Assembly: GCF_030283145.1 (NCBI RefSeq)
Contig: NZ_JASNWE010000001.1
Coordinates: forward strand, 1,115,751 to 1,179,750
Direction: 5' to 3'
Length of the DNA: 64,000 nt
Source: Actinomadura xylanilytica
GTDB taxonomy: Bacteria > Actinomycetota > Actinomycetes > Streptosporangiales > Streptosporangiaceae
The translations under genes and the position numbers were made by a program. Of this stretch, positions 51,893-59,389 are shown one piece after another (the first letter of the stretch is position 1; each line of letters starts with the position of its first letter). Under the pieces are notes generated by a model. It ran no database searches and was not told the origin of the DNA. It saw nothing but the letters and a program-made list of their open reading frames with translations.

Positions 51893-52711
51893 TCAGGCCG
51901 CCCGGACGCCGAGCGCGCCGACGACCCGCAGCCCCGCGCCGCTGGGGTCTCCCGGGCCGGAGCGCGCGGGGGCGGAGTCGCCGCGCCACCGCTGGACGTC
52001 GGTGAGGCCCGGATCGAGCAGGGCGAGATCACCGAACAGGGCGCGGATCTCGTCCTCGGGACGGCAGGTCAGCGGCGCGGAGGCCCGCTGGTAGGCCTCC
52101 TCGACGCTCCGCACGATGTCCGGTTCGGCGGCCGTGCCGGTCGCGTGGGTGATGAGCAGATGCCCGCCCGGGACGATCCGCTCCCGCACCAGTGCGGCGG
52201 CCTCGTCGGCCACCGGCGCGCGCACGAAGTGCAGCACGGCGCCGAGGACGAACAGCGCCGGGCGGTCGAGCTCGATCAGCCCGTCGACCTTCTTCAGCAG
52301 CTGCTCGGTGTCGTGCAGGTCGGCCTCCAGGACGTGCACGTCGTCGCCGGGCGCGAACGCGCGGTAGTGCGAGGCGACGACCGGGTCGTGGTCGGCCAGG
52401 ACCACACGGACGCCCCCGGACGCCTCGCGCGCCGCGTCGAGCGTGCTCGGCCGGGTGGGGAGCCCGCCGCCGAGGTCGACGACCTGGCGCACCCCCGACC
52501 GGACGGCGGCCCGGACCCCGCGCGCGATCATCCGGCGGTTGGCGACCGCGAGCGGCCCGCTCTGCGGCAGCCGCCGGGCCACGTCCCGCGCGGCGGCCCG
52601 GTCGGCCAGATAATTGTCCTTGCCGCCGAGAAAGAAGTCGTACATTCGGGCCACGCTCGGAACGCGCGGATTCAATGCGCCGTACGCGGTGCCGTTCCTG
52701 CTCTCACTCAT
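51893..52711 (-). CDS. SAM-dependent methyltransferase, DUF574 family
   Basis: A 272-residue protein of the S-adenosylmethionine methyltransferase family PF04672 (DUF574), abundant in filamentous actinobacteria. It begins with VPSVARMYDFFLGGKDNYLA after a short leader, has QVVDLGGGLPTRPS as the SAM-binding motif and VLGAVLHFV in the catalytic region. ATG 52711 is chosen because it gives the usual N-terminus; a longer frame to 52813 has no family match. Substrate unknown. Confidence 0.87.
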   Translation of the reverse strand: MSESRNGTAYGALNPRVPSVARMYDFFLGGKDNYLADRAAARDVARRLPQSGPLAVANRRMIARGVRAAVRSGVRQVVDLGGGLPTRPSTLDAAREASGGVRVVLADHDPVVASHYRAFAPGDDVHVLEADLHDTEQLLKKVDGLIELDRPALFVLGAVLHFVRAPVADEAAALVRERIVPGGHLLITHATGTAAEPDIVRSVEEAYQRASAPLTCRPEDEIRALFGDLALLDPGLTDVQRWRGDSAPARSGPGDPSGAGLRVVGALGVRAA

Positions 52712-53002
52712 GGCCACCCCGGGAGCCTTCTGCGGCGTACGGGCGTACGCCGCGAGCGCCCCTGCGGGTGGGCGGAACGGAAAACGAAAATGCCGGCCGT
52801 GACGCGGCGTCATTCTCGGGAAGCGTCAGGTCACTGCCAATCATGACAGTGACGCTCCGCTGCGGACAACCATTCAGTCACGCATGACTCGGCTCCGTCA
52901 AGCCATTCCCGGAGGACAGCGGCCATGGCGCCCTCCGGAGAATCTGCCACAGCGGCCCACCCTCCGGTCGGGGCGGGGATCGGACGCCCGCCGCCGGGGC
53001 GC

Positions 53003-53008
53003 TACCTT
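53003..53008 (+). promoter_or_regulatory. -10 box of a probable leaderless promoter for the SDR gene
   Basis: TACCTT ends six bases before the GTG at 53015. The G-rich stretch between them touches the start codon and is too close to work as a ribosome binding site. Confidence 0.4.
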
Positions 53009-53014
53009 CGAGGG

Positions 53015-53767
53015 GTGAATCTTGGACTGGACGGCCGCCGGGCCGCGGTCGCGGCGGCGAGCGGCGGCCTCGGCCTCGGCCTCGCCACCGCGCGGGCGCT
53101 GATCTCCGAGGGCGCCCAGGTGGCCATCTGCGGCCGCGACCGGGACCGGCTCGCGGCGGCGGCCGGACGGCTCGGCCCCGCGGCCCATCCGATCATCGCC
53201 GACGTCGGCACGCCCGAGGGCGCCACCGCGTTCGTCCAGGAGGCGCAGGGCGTGCTCGGCGGGGTGGACGTCCTGGTGACCAACGCGGGCGGCCCGCCGG
53301 CGGGCGGTTTCGCCGACACGCCGCTGGAGGACTACGCGCCGGCGCTCGACCTCAACCTGCTGTCGGTGGTGGCCATGTGCAAGGCGGCCGTGCCGCCGAT
53401 GCGGGAACGCGGCTGGGGCCGGGTGGTCGCGATCACCTCGATCTCGGTGCGGCAGCCGATCCCGGCGCTGATCCTGTCCAGCACCGCGCGGGCGGGGGCC
53501 ACCGGGTTCCTCAAGTCGCTCGCGCTGGAGGTCGCGGGCGACGGCGTCACGGTCAACTCGGTGCTGCCGGGCTCGCACGCCACCGAGCGGCTGCGGTCGC
53601 TGCGCGGCGACGACTGGGACACCGTGGCGGACGAGGTCCCGGCCGGACGGATCGGTGACCCCGACGATTTCGGCGCGTTCGTGGCGTTCCTGTGCTCGCG
53701 GCAGGCGCGGCACCTGACCGGCGGCGCCATCCCGGTGGACGGCGGCGAGTACGCCGGGCTGCTCTGA
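53015..53767 (+). CDS. SDR-family protein with altered catalytic residues
   Basis: A 250-residue short-chain dehydrogenase-like protein. The cofactor loop ASGGLGLGLA, DVLVTNAGG and the Ser-containing ITSISVRQPIP are recognisable, but the YxxxK pair is replaced: the aligned segment reads SSTAR, so Tyr is Ser and Lys is Arg. A known SDR subgroup has the same loss and may not be a normal dehydrogenase. The GTG at 53015 gives the proper N-terminus (NLGLDGRRAAVAAASGG). It stands alone, with an inverted repeat after it. Confidence 0.85.
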   Translation: MNLGLDGRRAAVAAASGGLGLGLATARALISEGAQVAICGRDRDRLAAAAGRLGPAAHPIIADVGTPEGATAFVQEAQGVLGGVDVLVTNAGGPPAGGFADTPLEDYAPALDLNLLSVVAMCKAAVPPMRERGWGRVVAITSISVRQPIPALILSSTARAGATGFLKSLALEVAGDGVTVNSVLPGSHATERLRSLRGDDWDTVADEVPAGRIGDPDDFGAFVAFLCSRQARHLTGGAIPVDGGEYAGLL

Positions 53768-53787
53768 CCGGACCGTCCGCGCCCGGT

Positions 53788-53807
53788 TTCGTCACCTGAG
53801 TGACGAA
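53788..53807. promoter_or_regulatory. 20-bp inverted repeat between SDR and acyltransferase genes
   Basis: TTCGTCAC-CTGA-GTGACGAA has perfect 8-bp arms. It lies 21 bases after the SDR stop and 37 bases before the acyltransferase start, so it is either an operator or a weak terminator. Confidence 0.5.
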
Positions 53808-53843
53808 CTCCCGCGCCCGGACCTGTGCCCGTCCTCACTTACG

Positions 53844-54737
53844 ATGGCGCGCCATGCCTCCCCTCTCGACTGGACTCCTCCGTCAGAGCACCTGATCCGT
53901 GCCGCGAACGTGGCGCTGGAACCCTGGCGCGCCTGGACCTCGCCCGTCTTCCACGGGCTCGGCCACCTGCCCGAGCGCGGGCCCGCGCTGCTGGTCGGCA
54001 ACCACACCGTGTACGGCGTGGTCGACGCGCCGCTGATCTTCTTCGAGATCCACCGGAGGCGCGGCGTGTGGGTGCGGTCCCTCGCCGACCACGCGCACTG
54101 GCAGATCCCGGGGTGGCGCGCGGTGATGGACGCCGGCGGCTCGGTCGACGGCACCCGGGAGAACTGCCGGGCGCTGCTGCGGGACGGGCAGATGGTGGTG
54201 GTGTTCCCCGGCGGGGCCAGAGAGGCGGCCCGCTGCAGCGGGGACCGCTACCGGCTGAAATGGGAGCGCCGGCTCGGCTTCGCGCGGATGGCGGTCGAGG
54301 CGGGCTGCCCGATCGTCCCGTTCGGGTCGGTCGGGGTGGAGGAGATGTTCACCACCGTCCTGGACCCGGGCAGCCGGCTGCTCGCCCCGGTGCGCGCGCT
54401 CGGCCGGGGGCTGCTCGGCGAACGGGGCCGGCGCGACGACGTGGTCATGCCGCTGTCGCGAGGCATCGGCCTCACCCCCCTCCCCCGGCCCGAACGGCTC
54501 TACTTCGGCTTCGGCGAGCCGATCGGCACCGCCCCGTGGGCGGGCCGGGAGGACGATCCGGAGGCGCTCGCCGAGGTCCGCGACCTGACCCGCGCGGCGG
54601 TCGAGGGGATCATCGCCGGGCTGCGCGCCGAGCAGGCCGCGGACCCGGGCCGGACCCCGCTGGGCCGGCTCGGCCGCGGCCTGTCCCGCGGCGCGCGGAT
54701 GCTGCCGCGCGCCGTGCCGGGCGTGATCGGCCGCTGA
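53844..54737 (+). CDS. Lysophospholipid/diacylglycerol acyltransferase family protein
   Basis: A 297-residue membrane-associated acyltransferase of the PlsC-like superfamily, closest to the DAGAT/TMEM68 branch. Block I is VGNHTVYGVVDAP (His and Asp), block III VVVFPGGAREAARCSGDRYR, and block IV GCPIVPFGSVGVEEMF. It would acylate a lysophospholipid or a monoglyceride or diglyceride with acyl-CoA. The ATG lacks a ribosome binding site. A strong hairpin overlaps the stop codon. Confidence 0.85.
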   Translation: MARHASPLDWTPPSEHLIRAANVALEPWRAWTSPVFHGLGHLPERGPALLVGNHTVYGVVDAPLIFFEIHRRRGVWVRSLADHAHWQIPGWRAVMDAGGSVDGTRENCRALLRDGQMVVVFPGGAREAARCSGDRYRLKWERRLGFARMAVEAGCPIVPFGSVGVEEMFTTVLDPGSRLLAPVRALGRGLLGERGRRDDVVMPLSRGIGLTPLPRPERLYFGFGEPIGTAPWAGREDDPEALAEVRDLTRAAVEGIIAGLRAEQAADPGRTPLGRLGRGLSRGARMLPRAVPGVIGR

Positions 54738-54765
54738 CCCGGCCGGGCCCGCGCCCGGCCGGGTC
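54736..54765 (+). terminator. Hairpin terminator of the acyltransferase gene
   Basis: A perfect 13-bp stem (GACCCGGCCGGGC and complement) with a CCGC loop begins within the stop codon. No T run follows. Confidence 0.75.
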
Positions 54766-54798
54766 GACACGGAGGGAGGATGACCGGTGGCGGCCAGT

Positions 54799-54854
54799 GG
54801 TCGGCAACTGGCGGTCGGCGACTGGCGGTCGGCGACTGGCGGTCGGCGACTGGC
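54799..54854. repeat. Four tandem copies of a 14-bp unit
   Basis: The unit GGTCGGCGACTGGC occurs four times in a row (54799-54812 with one difference, then 54813-54826, 54827-54840, 54841-54854), followed by degenerate GGTCGG repeats to about 54900. The unit is not a multiple of three, so it is not coding. Copy number may vary between strains. Confidence 0.85.
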
Positions 54855-54908
54855 GGGTGGTCGGCGGAGAGCGGATGGGTCGGTCGGTGATCGGTGGTGC
54901 GCGGCGGG

Positions 54909-55442
54909 TCAGGCGGCGCCGGCGATGACCCGGCGCTGGAACGGCAGGTAGCGGTCGGCCCGGCGGGGCCGGGCGGGGAGCCCGGTCGGCTCGACCGCGA
55001 GGATGCGGTCGAAGCGGAAGGCGCGCACGCCGCGCCGCATTCGGCACCAGCCGACCAGGTACCAGTGGTCGCGGTGGACCAGGCAGGTGACGGGCTCCAC
55101 CTCCCGGATGGTGACGTTGGCGCCGGCGTCGCCATAGCAGAGCCGGACGACCCGGTGCTCGGTGATGGCCGCGGCGACGACGCGCGCGCGGTCGGCGGTC
55201 GCGGCGTCGAGCGGGCCGGTGAGGGTGGCCAGGGTGGCGGTGACGACGTCGTCGTGGCCGCCGAGGTCGAGGAGGGTGCGCAGGGCGCGGCGCGCGGTGG
55301 TGGCCTGCGGACCGGCGCCCAGGTGCGCCAGGGAGAGCGCCAGCGCGGCGATCTCGGGGGTGCCGAGCTCGGTGTCGTGGTGCGTGGGGACGGCGCCGGC
55401 GCGGACGGCCCGGCCGGTGTGGTGCGTCGCAACGTTCGCCAT
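54909..55442 (-). CDS. Short WYL-domain protein lacking the helix-turn-helix
   Basis: A 177-residue protein with a WYL domain (TEHRVVRLCYGDAGANVTIR, then HRDHWYLVGWCRMRRGVRAF and RFDRI, about residues 95-160). Full-length WYL regulators have an N-terminal winged helix and a C-terminal WCX extension, about 320 residues in all; this one starts within the helical linker and stops after WYL, so it cannot bind DNA by the normal route. WYL domains bind nucleic acid or nucleotide ligands. The promoter matches the RecA-NDp/PafBC motif, pointing to induction by DNA damage. ATG 55442 follows a TATAAT box by six bases with no ribosome binding site, so the message is leaderless. Confidence 0.82.
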   Translation of the reverse strand: MANVATHHTGRAVRAGAVPTHHDTELGTPEIAALALSLAHLGAGPQATTARRALRTLLDLGGHDDVVTATLATLTGPLDAATADRARVVAAAITEHRVVRLCYGDAGANVTIREVEPVTCLVHRDHWYLVGWCRMRRGVRAFRFDRILAVEPTGLPARPRRADRYLPFQRRVIAGAA

Positions 55443-55448
55443 GGTTCG

Positions 55449-55471
55449 ATTATATGTTCGAACACTGACAT
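55449..55471 (-). promoter_or_regulatory. RecA-NDp (PafBC-type) DNA-damage promoter
   Basis: Reading on the minus strand: ATGTCAGTG (55471-55463), eight bases (TTCGAACA), then TATAAT (55454-55449), and ATG after six more bases. The published consensus for the LexA-independent actinobacterial damage promoter is TTGTCRGTG-N8-TANNNT; 8 of 9 upstream positions and the spacing match, and the -10 is perfect. TCGAAC, a LexA half-site sequence, occurs twice as a direct repeat around the -10. Confidence 0.75.
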
Positions 55472-55565
55472 TGTGGAGGCCGCCGGGCGCTCGGTCGGCC
55501 GACCGGTCCGCGATGCCGTCCGCTTGAGCGCACACCCAGGCATACGGAACACTGATGCCTCAACC

Positions 55566-56852
55566 ATGCTCTATCGGGGGATCGGGGGCGACCATGGGCC
55601 GACCGGGGAACCGGCCTTGAGCGACGCGGTACCCGGCCGTCCGCCGATGGGCCGGGACGAGGTGGACCGCACGCTCGGCCACCTGCGCGACGAGAGGGAG
55701 CGGATCAGCTCCGCCCTGCTCGAACTGGAGGCGAACCAGGGGTACCGGATGCTGGAGGGCGCGGCGCTGAGCGGGGAGACGCTGGACGCCCAGGCCGTCG
55801 TCCGCGCGCGCATGGCGGCGCTGTGGGCGCTTTTCGACCTGTACGGGGGCGTGCTCGGCGCGGCCGAGGAGCTCCGCGAGCGGCACTCCCGCCCCGGTCA
55901 GGCGCAGCTCGCCGAGCTGACCCGCCTCCTGGCCGGGCCGTCGGTGGAGCTGCCCGTCGAGGAGGTGCCGCTGGAGCGACGCACCCTGCTGTCGGCGCCG
56001 ACCGGCGAGAAGCTGACCCTCCAGGCGACGGTGGCGCGGATGACCCCGCTGTTCGAGGAGGTCGCCCGCAGGATCGCGGCCCTCGACACGGTCTGGTCGG
56101 CGCTGCTGTCGCGGCTCGCCGCGCTGGACGCCGAGCGCCGGGCCGTGTCCGCGCTGCTGGCGTCGCTCGGTGGGACCGAGCCCGAGTTCGACCGGATCGG
56201 CGGCGAGATCGACGCGCTGGCCGGCACCGTCCGGTCCGATCCGCTGGCGCTGTCCCGTGACGGCCGCGCCGACACCGCCCGGCTGGACGCCGCGGGCGAC
56301 GACCTGGCCGGGCTGCGCCGCAGGCTGGACGAGGCCGCGCGGCTGCGCGACGGGTTCGCCGGACGGGTCCGGGCCGTCGCCGGGACCGTCGAGCTGGTGC
56401 GCGGCACCGAGGCCGAGGCGCGGCGGGTCCGCGCCGAGGTGCTGGTCAAGATCTCCGACCCCGCTCTGCCGGACCCGCCCGACCTGTCGGCGGCGCTGGC
56501 CGACCGGCTCGCGGCCGTGTCCGCCTCCGGTGGACGCGGCGACCTCGTCGATCTGGCGGACCGCGTCGCCGGCCTCGAGCGGGCGGCCAAGGCCGCGCTG
56601 GAGCAGGCCCGTACCGCGCTCGCGCTCATCCAGGGGCTGCTCGACCGGCGCGACGAGCTGCGCGGACGGCTGGAGGCGTACCAGGTGAAGGCCGCGCGGC
56701 TCGGCCACGCCGAAGACGACGAGCTGGCGCGGATCCACGAGGAGGCGCGCATGCTGCTCTGGTCGTCCCCCTGCGACTTACGGAAGGCGACTGTGACGCT
56801 GTCCGGCTATCAGCAGGCCATCTCATCACGGGCGAAGGGACCGGGACGATGA
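55566..56852 (+). CDS. Coiled-coil protein, first gene of the PknG-like signalling operon
   Basis: A protein of up to 428 residues that is almost entirely charged, Ala/Leu/Arg-rich helix with heptad character (LGHLRDERERISSALLELEA, later LEQARTALALIQGLLDRRDE). It has no membrane segment. The stop overlaps the start of the kinase gene (ATGA). The start is uncertain: ATG 55566, TTG 55617 (preceded by GGGGAA) or ATG 55647, the last giving a sensible N-terminus GRDEVDRTLGHL. By position it is probably a scaffold or kinase partner; this is inference. I know no characterised homologue. Confidence 0.75.
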   Translation: MLYRGIGGDHGPTGEPALSDAVPGRPPMGRDEVDRTLGHLRDERERISSALLELEANQGYRMLEGAALSGETLDAQAVVRARMAALWALFDLYGGVLGAAEELRERHSRPGQAQLAELTRLLAGPSVELPVEEVPLERRTLLSAPTGEKLTLQATVARMTPLFEEVARRIAALDTVWSALLSRLAALDAERRAVSALLASLGGTEPEFDRIGGEIDALAGTVRSDPLALSRDGRADTARLDAAGDDLAGLRRRLDEAARLRDGFAGRVRAVAGTVELVRGTEAEARRVRAEVLVKISDPALPDPPDLSAALADRLAAVSASGGRGDLVDLADRVAGLERAAKAALEQARTALALIQGLLDRRDELRGRLEAYQVKAARLGHAEDDELARIHEEARMLLWSSPCDLRKATVTLSGYQQAISSRAKGPGR

Positions 56853-59389
56853 ACCAATGCACCGCCCCTGGCTGTACGGGAACCGTTGAGGACGGCTACT
56901 GCGTCATATGCGGCATGTCGGCCAGCGCGAGTCCGCCGCCCACGGGAAACGCCACCGGATCCCCTGCTGGAGGCCCCGCCGGCCCCCCAGGACCGGGCGC
57001 GTGCACCCAACCGGGCTGCGGCGGAGCGATACAGGACGGCTACTGCGACGTCTGCGGCTCAGCCGCGGCGGCACCGGCGCCAGCACCGGCCTCGGGCCAC
57101 GCCCCAGGGGGCGCGTCCCCAGGGGCAGGCTCGCCCGGTGCGTGCCGGCACGCCGGCTGTTCGGGAACCGTCGTGGACGGCTACTGCGACCGCTGCGGCC
57201 TCGCCCCGCCGGTCCGTCCGTCCAGCACACCGTCCAGCACGCCGTCCGGAGGCACCTCGGGCAGCGTCCCGTCCGGCAGCTTCGCGCGCGGCAGCTTCGC
57301 GACGGGCAGCGCCGGCACGGGCAGCACGCGGACGGGCTCCTCTCGGTCGTCCGGCCGCCGCGGCATGCTCGGCGCCGGCCTGGTCGAGGTACCGCGCGTC
57401 CCCTACCGGGACCCGTCCACCGCCGTCATGCAGAACCCGCAGGTCGCCGAGAACAGGCGCCATTGCAGCAACTGCGGCGAGCAGGTGGGCCGCGGCCGGG
57501 GCGACCGTCCCGGACGGACCGAGGGGTTCTGCCCCAAGTGCGGCTCCGCGTTCTCGTTCACGCCCAAGCTGGCGGCGGGCGACCTGCTCGGCGGCCAGTA
57601 CGAGGTGCTCGGCTGCCTGGCGCACGGCGGCCTCGGCTGGATCTACCTGGCCAAGGACCGCAACGTGTCCGACCGCTGGGTGGTCCTGAAGGGCCTGCTC
57701 GACAGCGGCGACGCCGACGCGATGGCCGCCGCCGCGGCCGAGCGGGCGTTCCTCGCCGAGGTCGAGCACCCCAACATCGTCAAGATCTACAACTTCGTCC
57801 AGCACGCCGGCGACGGCTACATCGTGATGGAGTACGTCGGCGGGCAGTCGCTCAAGGAGATCCTGCTCCAGCGGCGCCGCGAGCTCGGCCAGGACGCGCT
57901 GCCCGTCGGCCAGGCGATCGCGTACGCGCTGGAGGTGCTCCAGGCGTTCGGCTACCTGCACGCGCAGGGGCTGGTCTACTGCGACTTCAAGCCCGACAAC
58001 ATCATCCAGTCGGAGGAGCAGCTCCGGCTGATCGACCTGGGCGGGGTGCGGCGCCTGGACGACCCGGACGGCGCGATCTACGGGACGGTCGGCTACCAGG
58101 CGCCCGAGATCGCCGACGCCGGGCCGTCGATCAGCTCCGACCTCTACACGGTCGGCCGCGCGCTCGCCGTGCTGAGCTTCTCGTTCAAGGGCTACACCAA
58201 CACCTACGCCGCCAGCCTGCCGCCGCGCGCGGAGGTGCCGCTGCTGGCCCGGTTCGAGTCGCTCGACCGGTTCCTGCGCCGCGCCACCCACACCGACCCG
58301 GCGCAGCGGTTCCACGACGCGGCCGACATGGCCGACCAGCTCACCGGCGTGCTGCGGGAGGTGCTCGCCGCCGAGGACGGGTACCAGCGGCCCGCGCCGT
58401 CCGGGCTGTTCGGGCCCGAGCGGTTCGTGTCGGGCGCCGCCGGGACCGGCGCCGACGGCGACGCCGACCTCCCCCTGCCGCCCATCACGCCACCGCTGGC
58501 CGCCACCGCGCTGCCGGTGCCGCTGGTCGACGGCGGCGACCCCGCCGCCGGGTTCCTCGCCGGGCTCACCGCGCTGGAGCCCGCCGAGCTCGCCGCGGCG
58601 ATCGCGGGCGCGCCGCAGCAGACCACCGAGGTGCGGCTGACGCTGGCCCGGGTCCGGATCGAGCTCGGCTCGTTCGCCGAGGCCCGCGCGCTGCTCGACG
58701 AGGTCGAGGCCGACCGTCCCGACGACTGGCGGATCGCGTGGTACCGGGCGGTGTCGCTGCTCGCCGAGGGCCGGCTCGCCGAGGCCGGGCCGCTCTTCGA
58801 CCGGCTGTACGGGCTGCTCCCGGGGGAGGCCGCGCCCAAGCTGGGCCTGGCGTACTGCCGCGAGCAGCAGGACCCCCGGGAGGCGGCCCGCCTGTACGAG
58901 ACCGTCTGGCGGACCGACCAGGGCTACATCAACGCCGCGTTCGGGCTCGCCCGCGTGCACCTGGCCGCGGGCGACCGGGCCTCGGCCGTGGCGGTGCTCG
59001 ACTCGGTGCCGAAGATCTCGATCCGGTTCGTCCCGGCCCAGGTCGCCGCGGTGTCCACCGCCGTGCGCGGCCGGCACCCCGGCGAGCTGACCGCCGCCGA
59101 GCTGGTCGGCGCGGGCACCCGGCTGGACGGGCTCGGCCTGGAGGGCGCGCGGCGCGACCGGCTGGCCGCCGAGGTACTGGAGGCGGCGCTCAACTGGGTG
59201 CTGCTCGGCCCCGCCCACGCCGGCAACCCGCAGGGCGGCGCGCTGCTCGGCGCCCCGCTCAGCGAGACCCCGCTCCGCCGCCGCCTGGAGGAGACCTACC
59301 GGGCGCTCGCCCACTACACCCACGACCGGGAGGAACGGCGGCTGCTCATCGACTCCGCCAACGCCGTCCGCCCGCGGACCCTGCTATGA
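56849..59389 (+). CDS. pknG: PknG-like Ser/Thr protein kinase with four zinc ribbons and TPR domain
   Basis: An 846-residue soluble kinase. Three short zinc ribbons of the form CxPGCxGxxxDGYCxxCG lie at Cys 4-21, 52-69 and 99-116, separated by Gly/Ala/Pro/Ser linkers; a fourth CxxC pair set (Cys 206, 209, 228, 231) corresponds to the rubredoxin-like domain of mycobacterial PknG. The kinase domain follows: AHGGLGWIYLAKD, Lys near 280, catalytic loop YCDFKPDN near 378 in place of HRD, and DLGGVRR near 396 in place of DFG, all PknG traits. The region after about 590 is TPR-like. M. tuberculosis PknG has a single rubredoxin, so the three extra ribbons are notable. It overlaps both neighbours by ATGA. 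Confidence 0.92.
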   Translation: MNQCTAPGCTGTVEDGYCVICGMSASASPPPTGNATGSPAGGPAGPPGPGACTQPGCGGAIQDGYCDVCGSAAAAPAPAPASGHAPGGASPGAGSPGACRHAGCSGTVVDGYCDRCGLAPPVRPSSTPSSTPSGGTSGSVPSGSFARGSFATGSAGTGSTRTGSSRSSGRRGMLGAGLVEVPRVPYRDPSTAVMQNPQVAENRRHCSNCGEQVGRGRGDRPGRTEGFCPKCGSAFSFTPKLAAGDLLGGQYEVLGCLAHGGLGWIYLAKDRNVSDRWVVLKGLLDSGDADAMAAAAAERAFLAEVEHPNIVKIYNFVQHAGDGYIVMEYVGGQSLKEILLQRRRELGQDALPVGQAIAYALEVLQAFGYLHAQGLVYCDFKPDNIIQSEEQLRLIDLGGVRRLDDPDGAIYGTVGYQAPEIADAGPSISSDLYTVGRALAVLSFSFKGYTNTYAASLPPRAEVPLLARFESLDRFLRRATHTDPAQRFHDAADMADQLTGVLREVLAAEDGYQRPAPSGLFGPERFVSGAAGTGADGDADLPLPPITPPLAATALPVPLVDGGDPAAGFLAGLTALEPAELAAAIAGAPQQTTEVRLTLARVRIELGSFAEARALLDEVEADRPDDWRIAWYRAVSLLAEGRLAEAGPLFDRLYGLLPGEAAPKLGLAYCREQQDPREAARLYETVWRTDQGYINAAFGLARVHLAAGDRASAVAVLDSVPKISIRFVPAQVAAVSTAVRGRHPGELTAAELVGAGTRLDGLGLEGARRDRLAAEVLEAALNWVLLGPAHAGNPQGGALLGAPLSETPLRRRLEETYRALAHYTHDREERRLLIDSANAVRPRTLL

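Noticed and set aside
55449..55463. LexA (SOS) box at the WYL promoter from the two TCGAAC motifs
   Set aside because: Actinobacterial LexA boxes need inverted TCGAAC-N4-GTTCGA; here the motifs are direct repeats with a 6-base spacer, so the RecA-NDp reading fits better.
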